Shown in pieces: positions 23,121-34,129 of a DNA stretch of 64,000 nt. The translations under genes and the position numbers were made by a program. Origin of the DNA: Calamus simplicifolius (lineage: Eukaryota; Streptophyta; Magnoliopsida; Arecales; Arecaceae); assembly GCA_900491605.1 (NCBI GenBank), contig UESW01004256.1, forward strand, positions 1 to 64,000, in the 5' to 3' direction. The notes below the pieces were generated by a model. It made no database searches. It saw only the letters and a list, made by a program, of their open reading frames with translations, and was not told the origin of the DNA. The first letter of the stretch is position 1. Every line of letters starts with the position of its first letter.

Positions 23121-24329
23121 GTATCTTAAAGAAGGATCGCTCCCGGCCGATCGAAGAGAAGCAGAAGGCTAAAGCTGCAAGCCACCCACTATGTGCTGAT
23201 TGACGACCAGCTCTATAAGCGGTCCTTCTCTGCCGTTGCTCAGATGCCTTCGCCCATCTGAAGCTGATTATGCCCTTCGGGAGGTACACGAAGGAATTTG
23301 CGGCAACCATTTGGGAAGCCGGTCTTTATGCCACAAGGTGCTGCGTCAAGGTTACTATTGGCCCACCATGCAAAAAGATGCTGACGACCTCGTCCGAACT
23401 TGTGACCCATGCCAAAGACACTCCAGTATTTAGAGGCTCCCCTCCGCCAGCCTGGTCCCCGTTTCCTCCACTTGGCCCTTTGCCAAGTGGGGAATGGACA
23501 TTCTCGGCCCGTTTCCACTTGCCATGGGACAGCGAAAGTTTTTATTCGTCGCCATCGACTACTTTACCAAATGGGTCGAGGCGGAAGCAGTTGCACAGAT
23601 AACTGAGGCCCGGGCCAAGGACTTCGTGTGGAGGTCCATCATCTACGTTTTGGCCTCCCACACACCATAATTACTGACAACGGCAAACAGTTCGACAATC
23701 CGAAGTTCCGTCAGTTCTGCGAGGAGCATGGGATCCATCACCGCCTTACCTCGGTCGGGCATCCGCAAGCTAACGGAGCAGCCAAGGTAACTAACCGAAC
23801 CTTGCTTTAAGGGATCAAAGCTCGGCTCTCCAAAGCCCGAGGCAGATGGGCAAACGAGTTGAACCATGTCCTATGGGCCTACCGCACCACCCCGAGAGTG
23901 CCCACGAGCAAGACCCCATTTTGAATGGCCTTCGGCACAGAGGCCGGCATCCCCGTGGAGATAGGACTCCCTTCCCTACGGGTGGAAAGCTACTCAGAGG
24001 AAGCCAGTGACGAGCAGCTCTGCGCCAACCTCGACCTGGTAAAGGAGATCAGAGAAAAAGCTTGGATCAGAATAGCTGCCTACCAGCAAAGAGTGGCCTG
24101 TTACCATGCCTCCAGGGTCAAAGGGAAAGCTTTCTTGCCTGGCGACCTCGTTCTCCGAAAAACATCTGTCTCCAAACCGCTAGAGCAAGTAAAGCTAGCT
24201 CCGAATTGGGAAGGCCCCTACCAAGTAACGGAAGTCGTCGGACTTGGCACCTACAAACTACAAGATCTAAGCGGGAGATCCATCCCTCAGACATGGAACT
24301 CAGACAACCTCCGCAAGTATCATCAGTAG
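23121..24329 (+). pseudogene. Tat C integrase, broken, catalytic Glu changed
   Basis: Pieces of a gypsy integrase in three frames: a zinc region (YYWPTMQKDADDLV, CDPCQRHSS), core MDILGP-type sequence near 23500, HTIITDNGKQFDNPKF near 23665, NGAAKVTNRTLL near 23780, and the C-terminal MAFGTEAGIPVEIGLPSLRV to NSDNLRKYHQ. The codon that should encode the third catalytic acid is AAG (Lys) where element D has GAG (Glu). A TAA follows NRTLL and a TGA sits before MAFGTEA. It is clearly inactive. The C-terminal 134 codons are open. Confidence 0.88.
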
Positions 24330-24479
24330 GGCACGCCTTCTATAGGCCCGCCTTTTTAATTTTTGTCAGCATATTGCTTTCATAATTCTTGACGTGATTA
24401 CCACGATTATATCACCGAAAATCATAAAGAAAACAGATGTTGCTTACCAATCCTCGGCAAAACCGAGTTGTCTATTTGA

Positions 24480-24840
24480 GCAGGAAATCTCCAAACCTCG
24501 GCTGGGCCGAGCAATAAATCTCCAAACCTCGGCTAGGCCAAGCAAACAAATCTCCGAACCTCGGCTGGGCCGAGCAAAAAATCTCCGAACCTCGGCTGGG
24601 CCGAGCAAAAAAATCTCCGAACCTCGGCTGGGCCGAGAAAAAAATCTCCGAACCTCGGCTGGGCCGAGCAAAAAAATCTCCGAACCTCGGCTGGGCCGAG
24701 TAACAAAAAATCTCGGAACCTCGGCTGGGCCGAGCAAAAAAATCTCAGAACCTCGGCTGGGCCGAGCAAAAAAATCTCCGAACCTCGGCTGGGCCGAGCA
24801 ATGAATCTCCAAACCTCGGCTGGGCCGAGCAATGAATTTT
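24480..24840. repeat. Post-integrase hairpin minisatellite, Tat C
   Basis: About eleven units of 30-34 bp: CTCGGCTGGGCCGAG followed by CAAAAAAATCTCCGAAC. Each unit contains a six-base stem, CTCGGC and GCCGAG around a three-base loop. The units are very uniform. Confidence 0.95.
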
Positions 24841-25487
24841 GAAGCCCCCCCAAAACCGGAGTGCATAAGCCCCGACAAAAACCGAAGCGCGCAAACCCCG
24901 ACCAAAACTGAAGGATTTTTGAACAATCCCCAAAGCTTCGGCCGGTTCGAAAAATCTACGTCGTGCAATATCGTCAGCGGGTACATATTCCGTACCTTTA
25001 GTAATCTCTAAAGGCCTCGATAGGCCCTACACGGCCGCCTAAGGACCTCGGACAAAGTCGGGGAACATCTCCTACTACTAAATCCTTGGGCCAACCGAGC
25101 AGTATTCCTGCGCCTTAGTCGCACCTAATGTTCGAATCCTCGGCCAAGCGAGCAAAGTCTCCATGCTTTAACCATGACCTAAAGCCTCGATCAAACCGAG
25201 CGACTTCTTACATACTCCAAGATAACGGGAACATCTCCTGGTACTTTAGCAGAGGTGAAAGACCTCCCTCTACCCAACGATAAAGACGTACGAGCCGTCT
25301 CTTTCCGAAGAAGCACCTGTCTCGTTCCGCAAACGAGACCATGTTTTACCGCATGAGTCCATGGGACCGCCCAGGTCTCCCTTTGGCTCGAACAGGGACA
25401 AACGGCTCCCCCTTTTTTCTTATGAGGACCAAACATCGATCTCAGCAAGAAACAAAAGTTTCCAAAAAGAACCTCCCTCTTTGTTTA
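24841..25487. other. Tat C post-integrase spacer
   Basis: Dispersed degenerate relatives of the minisatellite (CCTCGGCCAAGCGAGC type). No coding domain is recognised on either strand. Confidence 0.6.
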
Positions 25488-25507
25488 TTATAAAGAAAAA
25501 TACAAGA

Positions 25508-25843
25508 AGAAAAAGAAAAAGTAAAAATAGCCTTCACAGAGGCTTACTGTCTCCCCCAGGAGCTGCCGGGTCCTCCCACGCCGAGTTAGCTCAGCGACTT
25601 GCTGACGGAGGGACGCTATCACCCCCTCCTTCCAGTCAATGACCCGGCGAAGAGCCTCGGCCTCCCTCATAGAGACGGCAAGAAATTCCTTGACCATCTT
25701 TTGAGCTGCTCATGGCCCGCTAGAGCTGACGCTAAGGCCATCCCATCAACAGTCACAGAAGAGCAACTCCCCCGAAAGTCCCTGCGGCCGTTGCTGCCGA
25801 CGCTCGGCTCTTCAGTCGATTGCCCTTCACCATGAGAGGCCAT
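25508..25843 (-). pseudogene. Short antisense ORF of Tat C (coiled coil), frameshifted
   Basis: Minus strand from ATG at 25843: MASHGEGQSTEE, then SSVTVDGMALASALAGHEQL. After losing one base it continues MVKEFLAVSMREAEALRRVI and GVIASLRQQVAEL. The equivalent in element D at 51142-50834 has the same start (MASRGGEQSS), the same middle (TVNG ... ALASAFVSHQRL) and the same heptad-like end (EEIISLHRQVAELSQRLEDL). Function unknown. The C-terminal half looks like a short coiled coil. Confidence 0.55.
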
Positions 25844-28337
25844 ACCTGCTCTCAGGAGCTATCGAAAGACTAGCTGAGAGGATGACAAACACTGGCATCC
25901 CTCTCGTCCATATTTATATTGCCCTAGCGAGTATTTCGATCAGTCAAGTCATTAATCCTGACCCGGGGGAATTTGCCATGCGTCGTCACTTCGGCTAGCG
26001 CCCGCGGGAAGAGAAGAGTCGCGCCCCCTCTCGAGGAAAATCGGTAAGCATCGAAGAACTACTCGGGAACCCCCTCCTTCTCTAGGAACTGGGTTCCTTC
26101 CGATCTGCCTGGCCCTCACGAAGTAAATATTCTCGAAACTCCGTCCGATTTCCTTGAATCAGCCGCCCTTGGAGAGGCGCGAAGAAACAAAAATGTACGT
26201 CAGCAGCTGACGCTAGCTCACTTTCCTCGGAAATCACCAAATCATAAATATCGGGCGCCCCCATGCGTCGCCCGCTTCTCTTTGGCGGTTCACGCCAAAT
26301 CTCACAGGAATCGAACATCAGAAGTCTCGATGACGACCGAGTTATCCCTCAGAGCAATAAATCTCCGAACCTCGGCTGGACCGAGCAATAAATCTCCGAA
26401 CCTCGGCTAGGCCAAGCAATGATCTCTAAAGCCCCGGCCAAGACCGGAGTGCCTAAACCTTGGCCAAAGTCAAGGAATATGTTCTACTATTAAGAATCCT
26501 GGCCAAAGCCGAGGAGCTTTTCCTACTATCAAAGCCTCAGCTTAAAGCCGAAACGCATGTCTCGTTATCACAAATCCCGACCAAACCAAGCAATCTCCAA
26601 AGTTCCATCCGGATTCGGACAGCTTATAAGCCCCGACCAGGTTGGGTAGCGCAAAATCCTCGGCCAAGACCGAGCGATATATCCGTGCCTTAGCCTACGC
26701 CAAGTAAGATACTATCTGAAAACTCGGACGAGCCGAGCAACTTCTTAAACATCCCAAGACGATGTTAGTGCCTCGTGGTACTTCGGTAGAGGTGAAGGAC
26801 CTCCCTCTACTCAAAAGAGACATACGAGCTCTCTTTTCGAAGAAACACCTGTTTCGTTCTACAAACAAGACCATGTTTACCGCGTGAATCCGCAGGACTG
26901 CCCAGGTCTCCCTTCAACTCGAACAGGAACAAACGGTCTCCCCTACTGAGGACCGAGCTATGATTTTGGCAAAAAACAAAGCGGCGAGAACGCTGCCAAA
27001 GTATGCTATGACACGGGAGCAACAACTCTCGGCACAAAAAGAAACAGGAGCTAGGAGAAAGGGAAAAACTTTCTTTATTTCATTACCAGCGAAATGAATT
27101 ACAACCACCTAAGAGGCATTACAAGTGCATCGAAGCACAGGAAATGAAGACGAGTACATAGCTCGGCCGAACTGCTCCAAGACAGCTTTGGTTAACAATG
27201 ATACTTCGGCATCTGATCCAACAAATCAAACAAACCACGAACCAGTCAGCTCACCCTGATAACGAGCAAATGACTCGGCCTGACTGTTGCGACCAGCTTT
27301 AGTTACGATGATATCTCGGCATCTGGCCCGAGATATCAGAGAAATTAGAAAGGATGGATGAGCTTTGTCCCAAGCCACCCATTCGCGGAGCCCTTCGACG
27401 ACTGGGAAGAAAGCCCACGGACCCTGCTGATGGGGTACTCCCCCAAATCGAGTGTGTACTGCTAGCCACTGCCCAAGTCAAAAGGCAACGTACTAGCGGA
27501 CAACACACCATCACCCCCCTCCTCACGTGGCAAAAGATTCCCCGGGCAGACAAGCCCAGGAATTCGGATCAGGGGAGGAGGTGAAGTTCATGTAAGTCAT
27601 GGGGAGCACACGTACACTTCCTACCTTGCGTCCCCCAAGGCGAATCGCAAAGGATACACAGGAAGCGCATATGTGCGCTCTCCATGCGATCTCTGCGAAC
27701 CTCCTGTGCGCTCTCCATATGATCTCCGGAACTCCTTTCTTGAGGAAGAGCCACTCTCCAGTGGCTCCTTCATCACCCCAGCTGTCCGGAGGACAACGAC
27801 TTGCAGAAGGAAAGCTCGGTCCTCCCGCTCTAAGCCCCAGAGAGATAGGCATCATGTAAACCTTCACAATTCATAGAGAAGAAAACTCTGGGATGGCCCA
27901 ACACAGCCCTCTTTCTCTTTTTTATAGGTGAAGATGAACCGGGAGCAGCTATCAGAGCCGAAAGCCCCGAGATTCAAAGCATCCAACCCATGCCACCATG
28001 TGGCCTCCCAGGATAAGAGCGGCGCCCTTCGTTGCGCGCCAAGCGTGTCACCCGAACTATGACGCATGCCAAAAGATTTTCTCTGATCCCGGATCACGAG
28101 CTTTAAATGCAGAAAATCATCCGCCGATCTTACAGATACTGGCAGACCTGGAAGATCGTCCCACAAAAATGATGTCCTCCAATAGCAAATAAGCGCTTAC
28201 ATCATACGCCAAAGCAACCTGCATTGGGAAAGATCGATACAGTAAAGGTCCCTCGGAAAGTGCCAGGGCGACCTTTTGCCGGCTGCAGAGCCGTACTATT
28301 TACTTCGGCAAAACGAAGATTGACCTGCCTTGGAAAA
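25844..28337. other. Tat C spacer between the two antisense ORFs
   Basis: Sequence homologous to 51143-53250 of element D. It contains two more hairpin minisatellite units near 26350-26420 and degenerate CTCGG/CCGAG sequence. Short frames on both strands lack recognised domains. The homology to D ends near 28338 at a 2.6-kb deletion. Confidence 0.6.
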
Positions 28338-29374
28338 GACAAAACGCCAACAGGTGGGGAGGAAATTTTGGCAGCCTCCTCCGAAACCCCCACGGTGTCC
28401 TGATCTCTCCCCGCTGACAGATATTCCTCCGCCACCAAAGCACCGTGCATCGCCGGAACTGCGATACTTCCATCCCGCGGCGACGAGGAACGGCGGTCAT
28501 CACCATCTCTCCTGGTCCTCCCAGGGCAGGGACCGGAAGGGTGAGGCCTTTTCTCAGCCCTATACTTACTACTGGAGCCGGACCTCCTACGACGCTTGCC
28601 CAATTCCTCTCTCACCTGATTTACGAATGCCAACCTTTCGGCTGCAGGAGCAATGTGACTCACCCGTTAGCTTGCACAAAAATGAAGCTAAAATCACATT
28701 AACCTATTGGCTACAAAATAATGCTTACCACGAGGATCCACGGGACTCAATCCAGCCGCGAAGAGAGCGTCCTCTGATAGAAGGGCGCTGGCTGGAAGCA
28801 CTCGACTGTTGCGTAATACGATCAAATCCCTCTTCTCCTACTCGGATAACTCCGGATGTGCCTCTGGGTCCTTTACATATCGCCCCCACACCTAGGGGAA
28901 ATCCGAGCCAATATTCCCTTTGACTATAAAGAATCACGATTTCCACTCTTTTATCGACGACGGATTATCTGAAATCATCTTGAAAGACCTCCGAGGACCA
29001 ATGTAGGGCCACTCGAAAGCCCTCCCAGAAACCAAATTATAACACACCCTGAACATTGGGAGAGTTGCGGTTACCCCAACGCGGCTGCACAGCGAGATGA
29101 ATCCAATAAGGTTGCGCCAACTATTGGGAGCCACCATGGTGAAGCATATGTTGTAGAACCTCATCACCTCCCGCACCAGCGGATGAAGAGGAAACCTGAG
29201 GCCTGCCCTCAAACTTTCCTCATAATAGAATGCTCTGTCCCCTAATTCGAATGTTACCCTGTTGTTAGCCATCGGGAGCAATAGGGTAACATCCTGAGGA
29301 ATCTTGTATAGGCGGCGAATCCGTTCCAGATCCGCCAGGGTCAACTCCGAAGCCTGATCACTGGGACTCACCAT
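28338..29374 (-). pseudogene. Antisense gene of Tat C, truncated (PF04195-like)
   Basis: Minus strand from MVSPSDQASELTLADLERIR (29374). The domain includes ESLRAGLRFPLHPLVREVMR, FYNICFTMVAPNSWRNLIGF, RAFEWPYIGPRRSFKM and PSSIKEWKS, which I match to the plant 'putative gypsy type transposon' family (PF04195) from its wording. A TGA at 28936-28934 and a TAG further on interrupt it. An 87-bp intron (28728-28642, GTAAGCATT to CTCCTGCAG) matches that of element D. The second exon (AERLAFVNQVREELGKRRRR) is cut near 28354, where about 2.6 kb present in D is missing. Confidence 0.75.
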
Positions 29375-29764
29375 GCTTTCGATCAAAAGAGGCACTGAAC
29401 GAGGTTGCAAAGGAAATAGAAGAATGAAATCTTTCGAGGAAAAAAATGAAAGAGCTCTACGAATGGGGAGGGCGCAGCTTCAAATCCGTTTTCTCCAAAA
29501 GAAACTGCCTCAGGGAGAAGATAAGGCATCTCAACCAAGACGTCCGGAACCGCTACTGCAGGCACCGTGAAGATCGAGATTTCCTATGTGGCGCTTTCCC
29601 AACCGTCGCCTTCGCTCGTAAGAAACGATGGATCCACCTCGAGAAGGCAAGACGACCATGCAACATTAATTAGGGCATCATTGTGTGGGCTGTCAAATCC
29701 ACATCCCCCCATTCGGATCGCGCCACCTAGGTCTATACTCCCTATGCCCGAACCTACGCTTTGA
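29375..29764. other. Tat C, upstream side of the antisense gene
   Basis: About 390 bp that would hold the promoter and leader of the antisense gene and, on the plus strand, the run-up to the polypurine tract. No clear TATA box was seen. Confidence 0.4.
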
Positions 29765-29783
29765 ACTAGGGAGTGGGGGCATG
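29765..29783 (+). other. Tat C polypurine tract
   Basis: CTAGGGAGTGGGGGCATG directly before the 3' LTR; element D has the same tract at 57298-57317. Confidence 0.85.
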
Positions 29784-30980
29784 TGTTGAGGGGTAAAATC
29801 ATCATTGCATTGATAACCGTGCGAAGGGGCTAAGATCAGCCCTGGCCCCCACTTGCTACACTGCACCCACAAAGAACGAGCTAACTAGTATGATTTGGCG
29901 GATCGAGCAACCCGTAGCTCGGCCTCCCCGATCAATCTGTAGCTCAGCGCCCCCGAGCAATCCATAGCTCGGTTTCCTCGAGCAATCCATTCCTCGGTTT
30001 CCCCGAGCAATCTGTAGCTCGGCTCCTCCGAGCAACCCATAGCTCCCCCGAGCCGTAGCTCCCCCGAGCGTAGCTCGGCTCCCCGAGCAACCGTAGCTCG
30101 GCTCCCCCGAGCAACCCGTAGCTCGGCTTCCCCGAGCAATCCATGGCTCGGCTTCCCCGAGCAATCCATACTCGACATGCACCTCCACGGAATGAAACTG
30201 TTTTCACGACCGGCTTATTTCTTTTGTCATATCTCAGCCGCCCTCGTGCCTCTGCTGCTTGAGCCGTGCTTACGCCCCAGCAGCGCGAACTATCTATGCA
30301 TTTCGGCCATCAAGGCCAGGTCATCCCTCGACCGTCTGAACCAAGCCTTTTCGTGCCCCCGCAGAACCTGGCGCGGGAGAGCCCAAGTCTAGTGTAACAG
30401 AATTCCAAACGATGAATCATATCGAGGCGTGGCCTAGGATCTACAATAACGGCCTAGGACCTACGCAGTCATCGGATCTCGGGCCATCAGAGAGCTCTCC
30501 CAGCCGTCGATCCTTCAACGGACAAGATACAGATCTCATTGTCCATACAACAGCTTGATTCGAATCATCTCGTATCCCAACAACCTTCGAACCTTCCAGA
30601 AGGCGCTCAAGATTCAGGTGATTGCTTATAAATAAGACACTCCTAGATTCTCTCAGATACGCGCAAGCTCCCGTACACAACTCCTGGCTCAGTCTCAGCA
30701 TCACTCTCTCTCTCTCTCTTTCACTGCTCCCCCTTCTCCTTTCTGCCATTGGCGCTCTGCACGAGCTCCCGATAGGCCCCCTGGAGGGACTCCCAAGAGA
30801 GAGCTTTCTCCTCATTTCTATTGATCACTGATCCCCACTGACTTGAGCGTCGGAGGGTCTTCCGCGAAGGGCCACCCCCAACGCCTCTCGCGTGAGGACT
30901 TCTTTGCAGGTCCGCCCAGGAGGAAGCCCGATCAGGAGACCGATTGCGCCCGAGTCGGAGGATAGATTTCGGCAGCAACA
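29784..30980 (+). repeat. Tat C 3' LTR
   Basis: About 1,197 bp, TGTTGAGGGG to GGCAGCAACA. It has a hairpin minisatellite at about 29905-30178 and TATAAATA at 30627-30634. It is longer than the 5' LTR because the array is longer and that LTR has lost sequence near its start. Confidence 0.9.
29905..30178. repeat. Hairpin minisatellite in Tat C 3' LTR
   Basis: About twelve units of CCCGAGCAATCCATAGCTCGG type, each with pairing GAGC and GCTC arms. Some units are shortened (near 30040-30075). Confidence 0.9.
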
Positions 30981-32869
30981 TGTGCAAAATAAATCTAATT
31001 ATAAAAAAATATTTTTTTAAACCATTAATATATTTAATTGTTTATAATTATAAAAAATATATTAAAATTTATAAATTTTAATTAATTATATATAACTATA
31101 AAATTATTTAAATAAATCAAATTTCATAATCAAAAATATGATTACATTTTATTCAACTTATATATATCATAAATTCATAAAAAAATTCAAATACATACAT
31201 CCTTCAAGTAAAGTCATATATTATCTTTGCATGAATTATTTTTAAAAATTATTTTTACTATCAATATTATCTCACCTTGTTGCATTTTAATATTAAAAAA
31301 TATAAAAAATTAAATTTAATTATAAGCATTTTAAATTATATAATATATTTTCATTCTCTTTATTTGCATATATACGTACTTTCTTATTTTATATGCTAAT
31401 AGTAGAGCATATTTCGCCTTTATCTACATTTTTCTATTAATATTGATTGATTTTGCTGCATCTTAATAGTTGAGAGAAATGATTAATTTTAGTTACTAAA
31501 AAAAAATTAAAGAATTTTAATAAAATATTAAAGCCTTTAATTGACTAAAATATATTATAACTGAAAATTTTAACCTTAATCTTTGTCTTTCTTTGAAAAA
31601 GTGAATTATTGTTTTTGATGAATAATTTAGAGTAAAAATAAATAGCTTCCCACTAAAAAAAATGTTCCCCAGCTAAATAGACCATCCAAAAAAGAAGAAA
31701 AAATAAAATTTGATCAATAATTTAATTATTTAAATAAAATTAAACCATCTAAAAAAATGTAATAGTTTAATCGGCTAAAAAAATTATAGTTTTTTAAAAA
31801 ATATGTGCATTTAAAAATTAATAGTTTGACTAAAAATAGTTTATGGCTTAAAAAAATTCTCTATGATACAAAAAGAAAAAAATAAAAAAATTAATAGCTC
31901 GATTAAAAAAGGTTTCCAGCTCCAAAAAAATATTTTTCATGAAAAAAAATGAGCTAGTTAAAGAAAAATTAATAGTTTGATGTTTAAAAAAAGTTTTTGG
32001 CTTAAAAACAATGTTCTTTATGAGAAAAAAAGAATCTATTGAAAAAATAAATCGTTTGATATAAAAAAAATTAGTTCCTGACTTAAAATAATTTTTATAA
32101 GAAAAGAGAAAAAGAACAAAAAAATAATGGTTTGATTAACTTAAAAAAATAAACCAGCTAAAAACAATAATAATTTGATCGGCCTAAAAAAATGAAAAAG
32201 AATTGGCTAACAAAAATTCATAGTTTATTGTAAGAATAAAAGTTTCCAATAAAAAAAAGTTTTCAATGAAAAAAAGAAAAAGATTTAGCTAAAAAAATTA
32301 ATAGTTTAATGTAAAAAGAGTTTTAGAGTAGAAAAAAATTGTTCCTGCGCTAAAAAGAAAAAGAAATTGATCAAAAAAATTAATAGTTTGATATAAAAAA
32401 ATAGTTTTTGACTAAACAAATGTTTCTCATAGAAAAAAAAATAAAAAAATAAAAAAAATAATTTTTATTAGCTGAATAATTAAACCAGTTAAAAATTTTG
32501 ATTGGCTAAAAAAAAATTAATAGTTTGATATAACAGAAATAGCATTCAACTAAAAACTGTTTCTTATAAGAAAAGAGAAAAATAACCAGTTAGAGAAATG
32601 ATCAATGAAAATTAATATTCTTATAAGAAAAGAGAAAAATAACCAAAATGATCAATGAAAATTAATAAAGAAAAAAAAGTTTCACAATAGAAAAAAATAT
32701 TTTTACGATAGAAAGAAAAAAGGAACTAGCTAAACAAATTGATAGTTTGATATAGAAAATAATTTTTGACTAAAAAAGTTTTTCATGAGAAAAAAGAAAA
32801 AAAACAATTGAAAATAATTAATAATTTGATTGGCTAAAAATTGGATTAACAAAGGAAAAAAAATAGTTA
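30981..32869. repeat. AT-rich degenerate tandem array
   Basis: Very AT-rich sequence. From about 31600 a recurring motif set can be followed: AATAGTTTGAT(A/G)TAAAAAA, then GTTTTTGGCTTAAAAA or GACTAAA, then TGTTTCTCATGAGAAAAAAG, then GGCTAAAAAA. The spacing is roughly 85-105 bp. The units are strongly diverged. The same motif set reappears on both sides of Tat element D (34108-34129 and 58610-58690). No coding sequence. Confidence 0.65.
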
Positions 32870-32877
32870 ATCATAGC

Positions 32878-33912
32878 TAGGGGTGCAACTCGAGCTCATG
32901 AAACTTGGGTTTTCCTCAACCCTAACCCTAACCCTATTTGTAAAATGTCAACCCTAACCCTATTTGTAAAACCTCAACCTTAACCCTATTTTAAAAATCA
33001 GGTTCGGGTTGAGTTTCGGGTTGGAATTCGAGTTGATCAAAAAAAAAAATGGCAATCTAAAACAATCAAGCTTAACATTGCACAAACAAGCTGAAGTTTG
33101 AAACAAATAAGCTTCACATTTCAAATTGCATATCTAAAAATATACATCTTTTACATAAGACTAAACAAAAAAAGTACATTCTTAAACCAAAACATATCCA
33201 AAGTAATCCAGATGTTGCATAACATTTCAATAGCCACCATATGCATTGATGAAGTCACCTTTATCCTTTGAAAGCAGAAAATATTGAGACGATATAAAGA
33301 GCCAGCTAGAAGACCATATAAGTCTGGTATGAGAGATCTTTTCCAAGTAACGAGACTGCATTCATCATCCAAAACTCTCTGATTTTTTACTCATCACCCC
33401 TTTCCCAGATATTTTAGTTTTCTGCTTATCACCTCTTCCTAGATGCTTTCATAAAATTTTGGCAAACTTTATATTAGAAGTTACACATGTCTCAAAGAAG
33501 ATAATTAAAAAAATAAAGATACTAGTTTGGTCCACCAACATTACATGATAAAATGCAATGGTTAAAGGTATATTGCTCATTTTAAAAGGTAATGAAGGTT
33601 CTGGTAGAATGTTCATACCAAGAATCATCACTTCCACAACACCATTGTCAGCTCTACATATCTTTAAACCTAACAAACAAGGCTAAATCATCACTTTCAC
33701 AACACCAGTGGGCCTGCTGCTTGTGGCTTTGCGGGTTCGGATTTTCTCGGGTTTGGGTTGACTGCAACTCGAATCCGGTTCAAGTTGCAAATTGGTCCGG
33801 GTTCAACCCGGATCCTTCGGATTTGGGTTAAGCAAACTAGAGTTTGAGTACCGCTGCAAATTGGGTTCGACGGGCCGGGTTCGGATTGAGCATGGCCCAA
33901 GTTGCACCCTTA
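32878..33912. mobile_element. Non-autonomous hAT-like DNA transposon
   Basis: 1,035 bp with imperfect terminal inverted repeats: TAGGGGTGCAACTCGAGC on the left and, read inwards from the right, TAAGGGTGCAACTTGGGC. Eight-base flanks ATCATAGC (32870-32877) and ATCATACC (33913-33920) match at seven of eight bases, the TSD length of hAT elements. There is no transposase. The left subterminal part holds three AACCCTAACCCTATTTGTAA units. The right part holds CGGGTTCGGGTT-type repeats. The open frame at 33151-33372 on the minus strand shows no known domain. Confidence 0.7.
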
Positions 33913-34085
33913 ATCATACCCCATCATGTTTATTGGGAGGCAAACTGACGGCTGATTGGATTGCTTCCTACGTCGCCCAGCACTCCACAAATTGGATATC
34001 GATCGAGGATGATTGTATTCCACCCTTCCTTTTGATGTAATTTTCTTTTGACCTTTTGGACTGTCCTCGCATCAGAGTTGTGTGA
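33912..34085 (+). pseudogene. LINE RNase H C-terminus, relic
   Basis: The plus frame reads GGKLTADWIASYVAQHSTNW, then CIPPFLLM, a stop, then FSFDLLDCPRIRVV and a stop. This is the usual end of LINE RNase H: the AD-x-LA helix, a PP-x-L stretch and an RxV terminus before the 3' tail. The upstream part is missing. It lies directly right of the hAT-like element. Confidence 0.5.
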
Positions 34086-34129
34086 CCGGCCCGTTTGTAT
34101 CAAAATAAAAAGTTTGATGTAAAAAATAT

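Larger units (their letters stand above)
17805..30980 (+). mobile_element. Ty3-gypsy Tat-lineage element C, decayed
   Basis: About 13.2 kb. LTRs are at about 17805-18869 and 29784-30980. Plus-strand gag-pol is followed by 5.5 kb of extra sequence with antisense ORFs. The Tat lineage is indicated by the gag ending with HxxHGHDTEECW, a second RNase H after the RT-RNase H, the long post-integrase region and antisense coding in it. The first two bases of the 5' LTR are now TA where the other LTRs have TG. No target duplication is visible: GGTCC is on the left and TGTGC on the right. The coding region carries many stops and frameshifts, and about 2.6 kb of the antisense gene is missing relative to element D. 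Confidence 0.9.

Noticed and set aside
24480..24840. CRISPR array
   Set aside because: Units are contiguous near-identical repeats without unique spacers, in a plant retrotransposon. It is a minisatellite.
24444..24986. 180-codon minus-strand frame over the Tat C minisatellite
   Set aside because: Same reason: repeat translation, with no domain and frames interchangeable.
32920..32995. True telomere or chromosome end from the AACCCTA runs
   Set aside because: Only a few units, interrupted by other sequence and enclosed in a small transposon with inverted ends.
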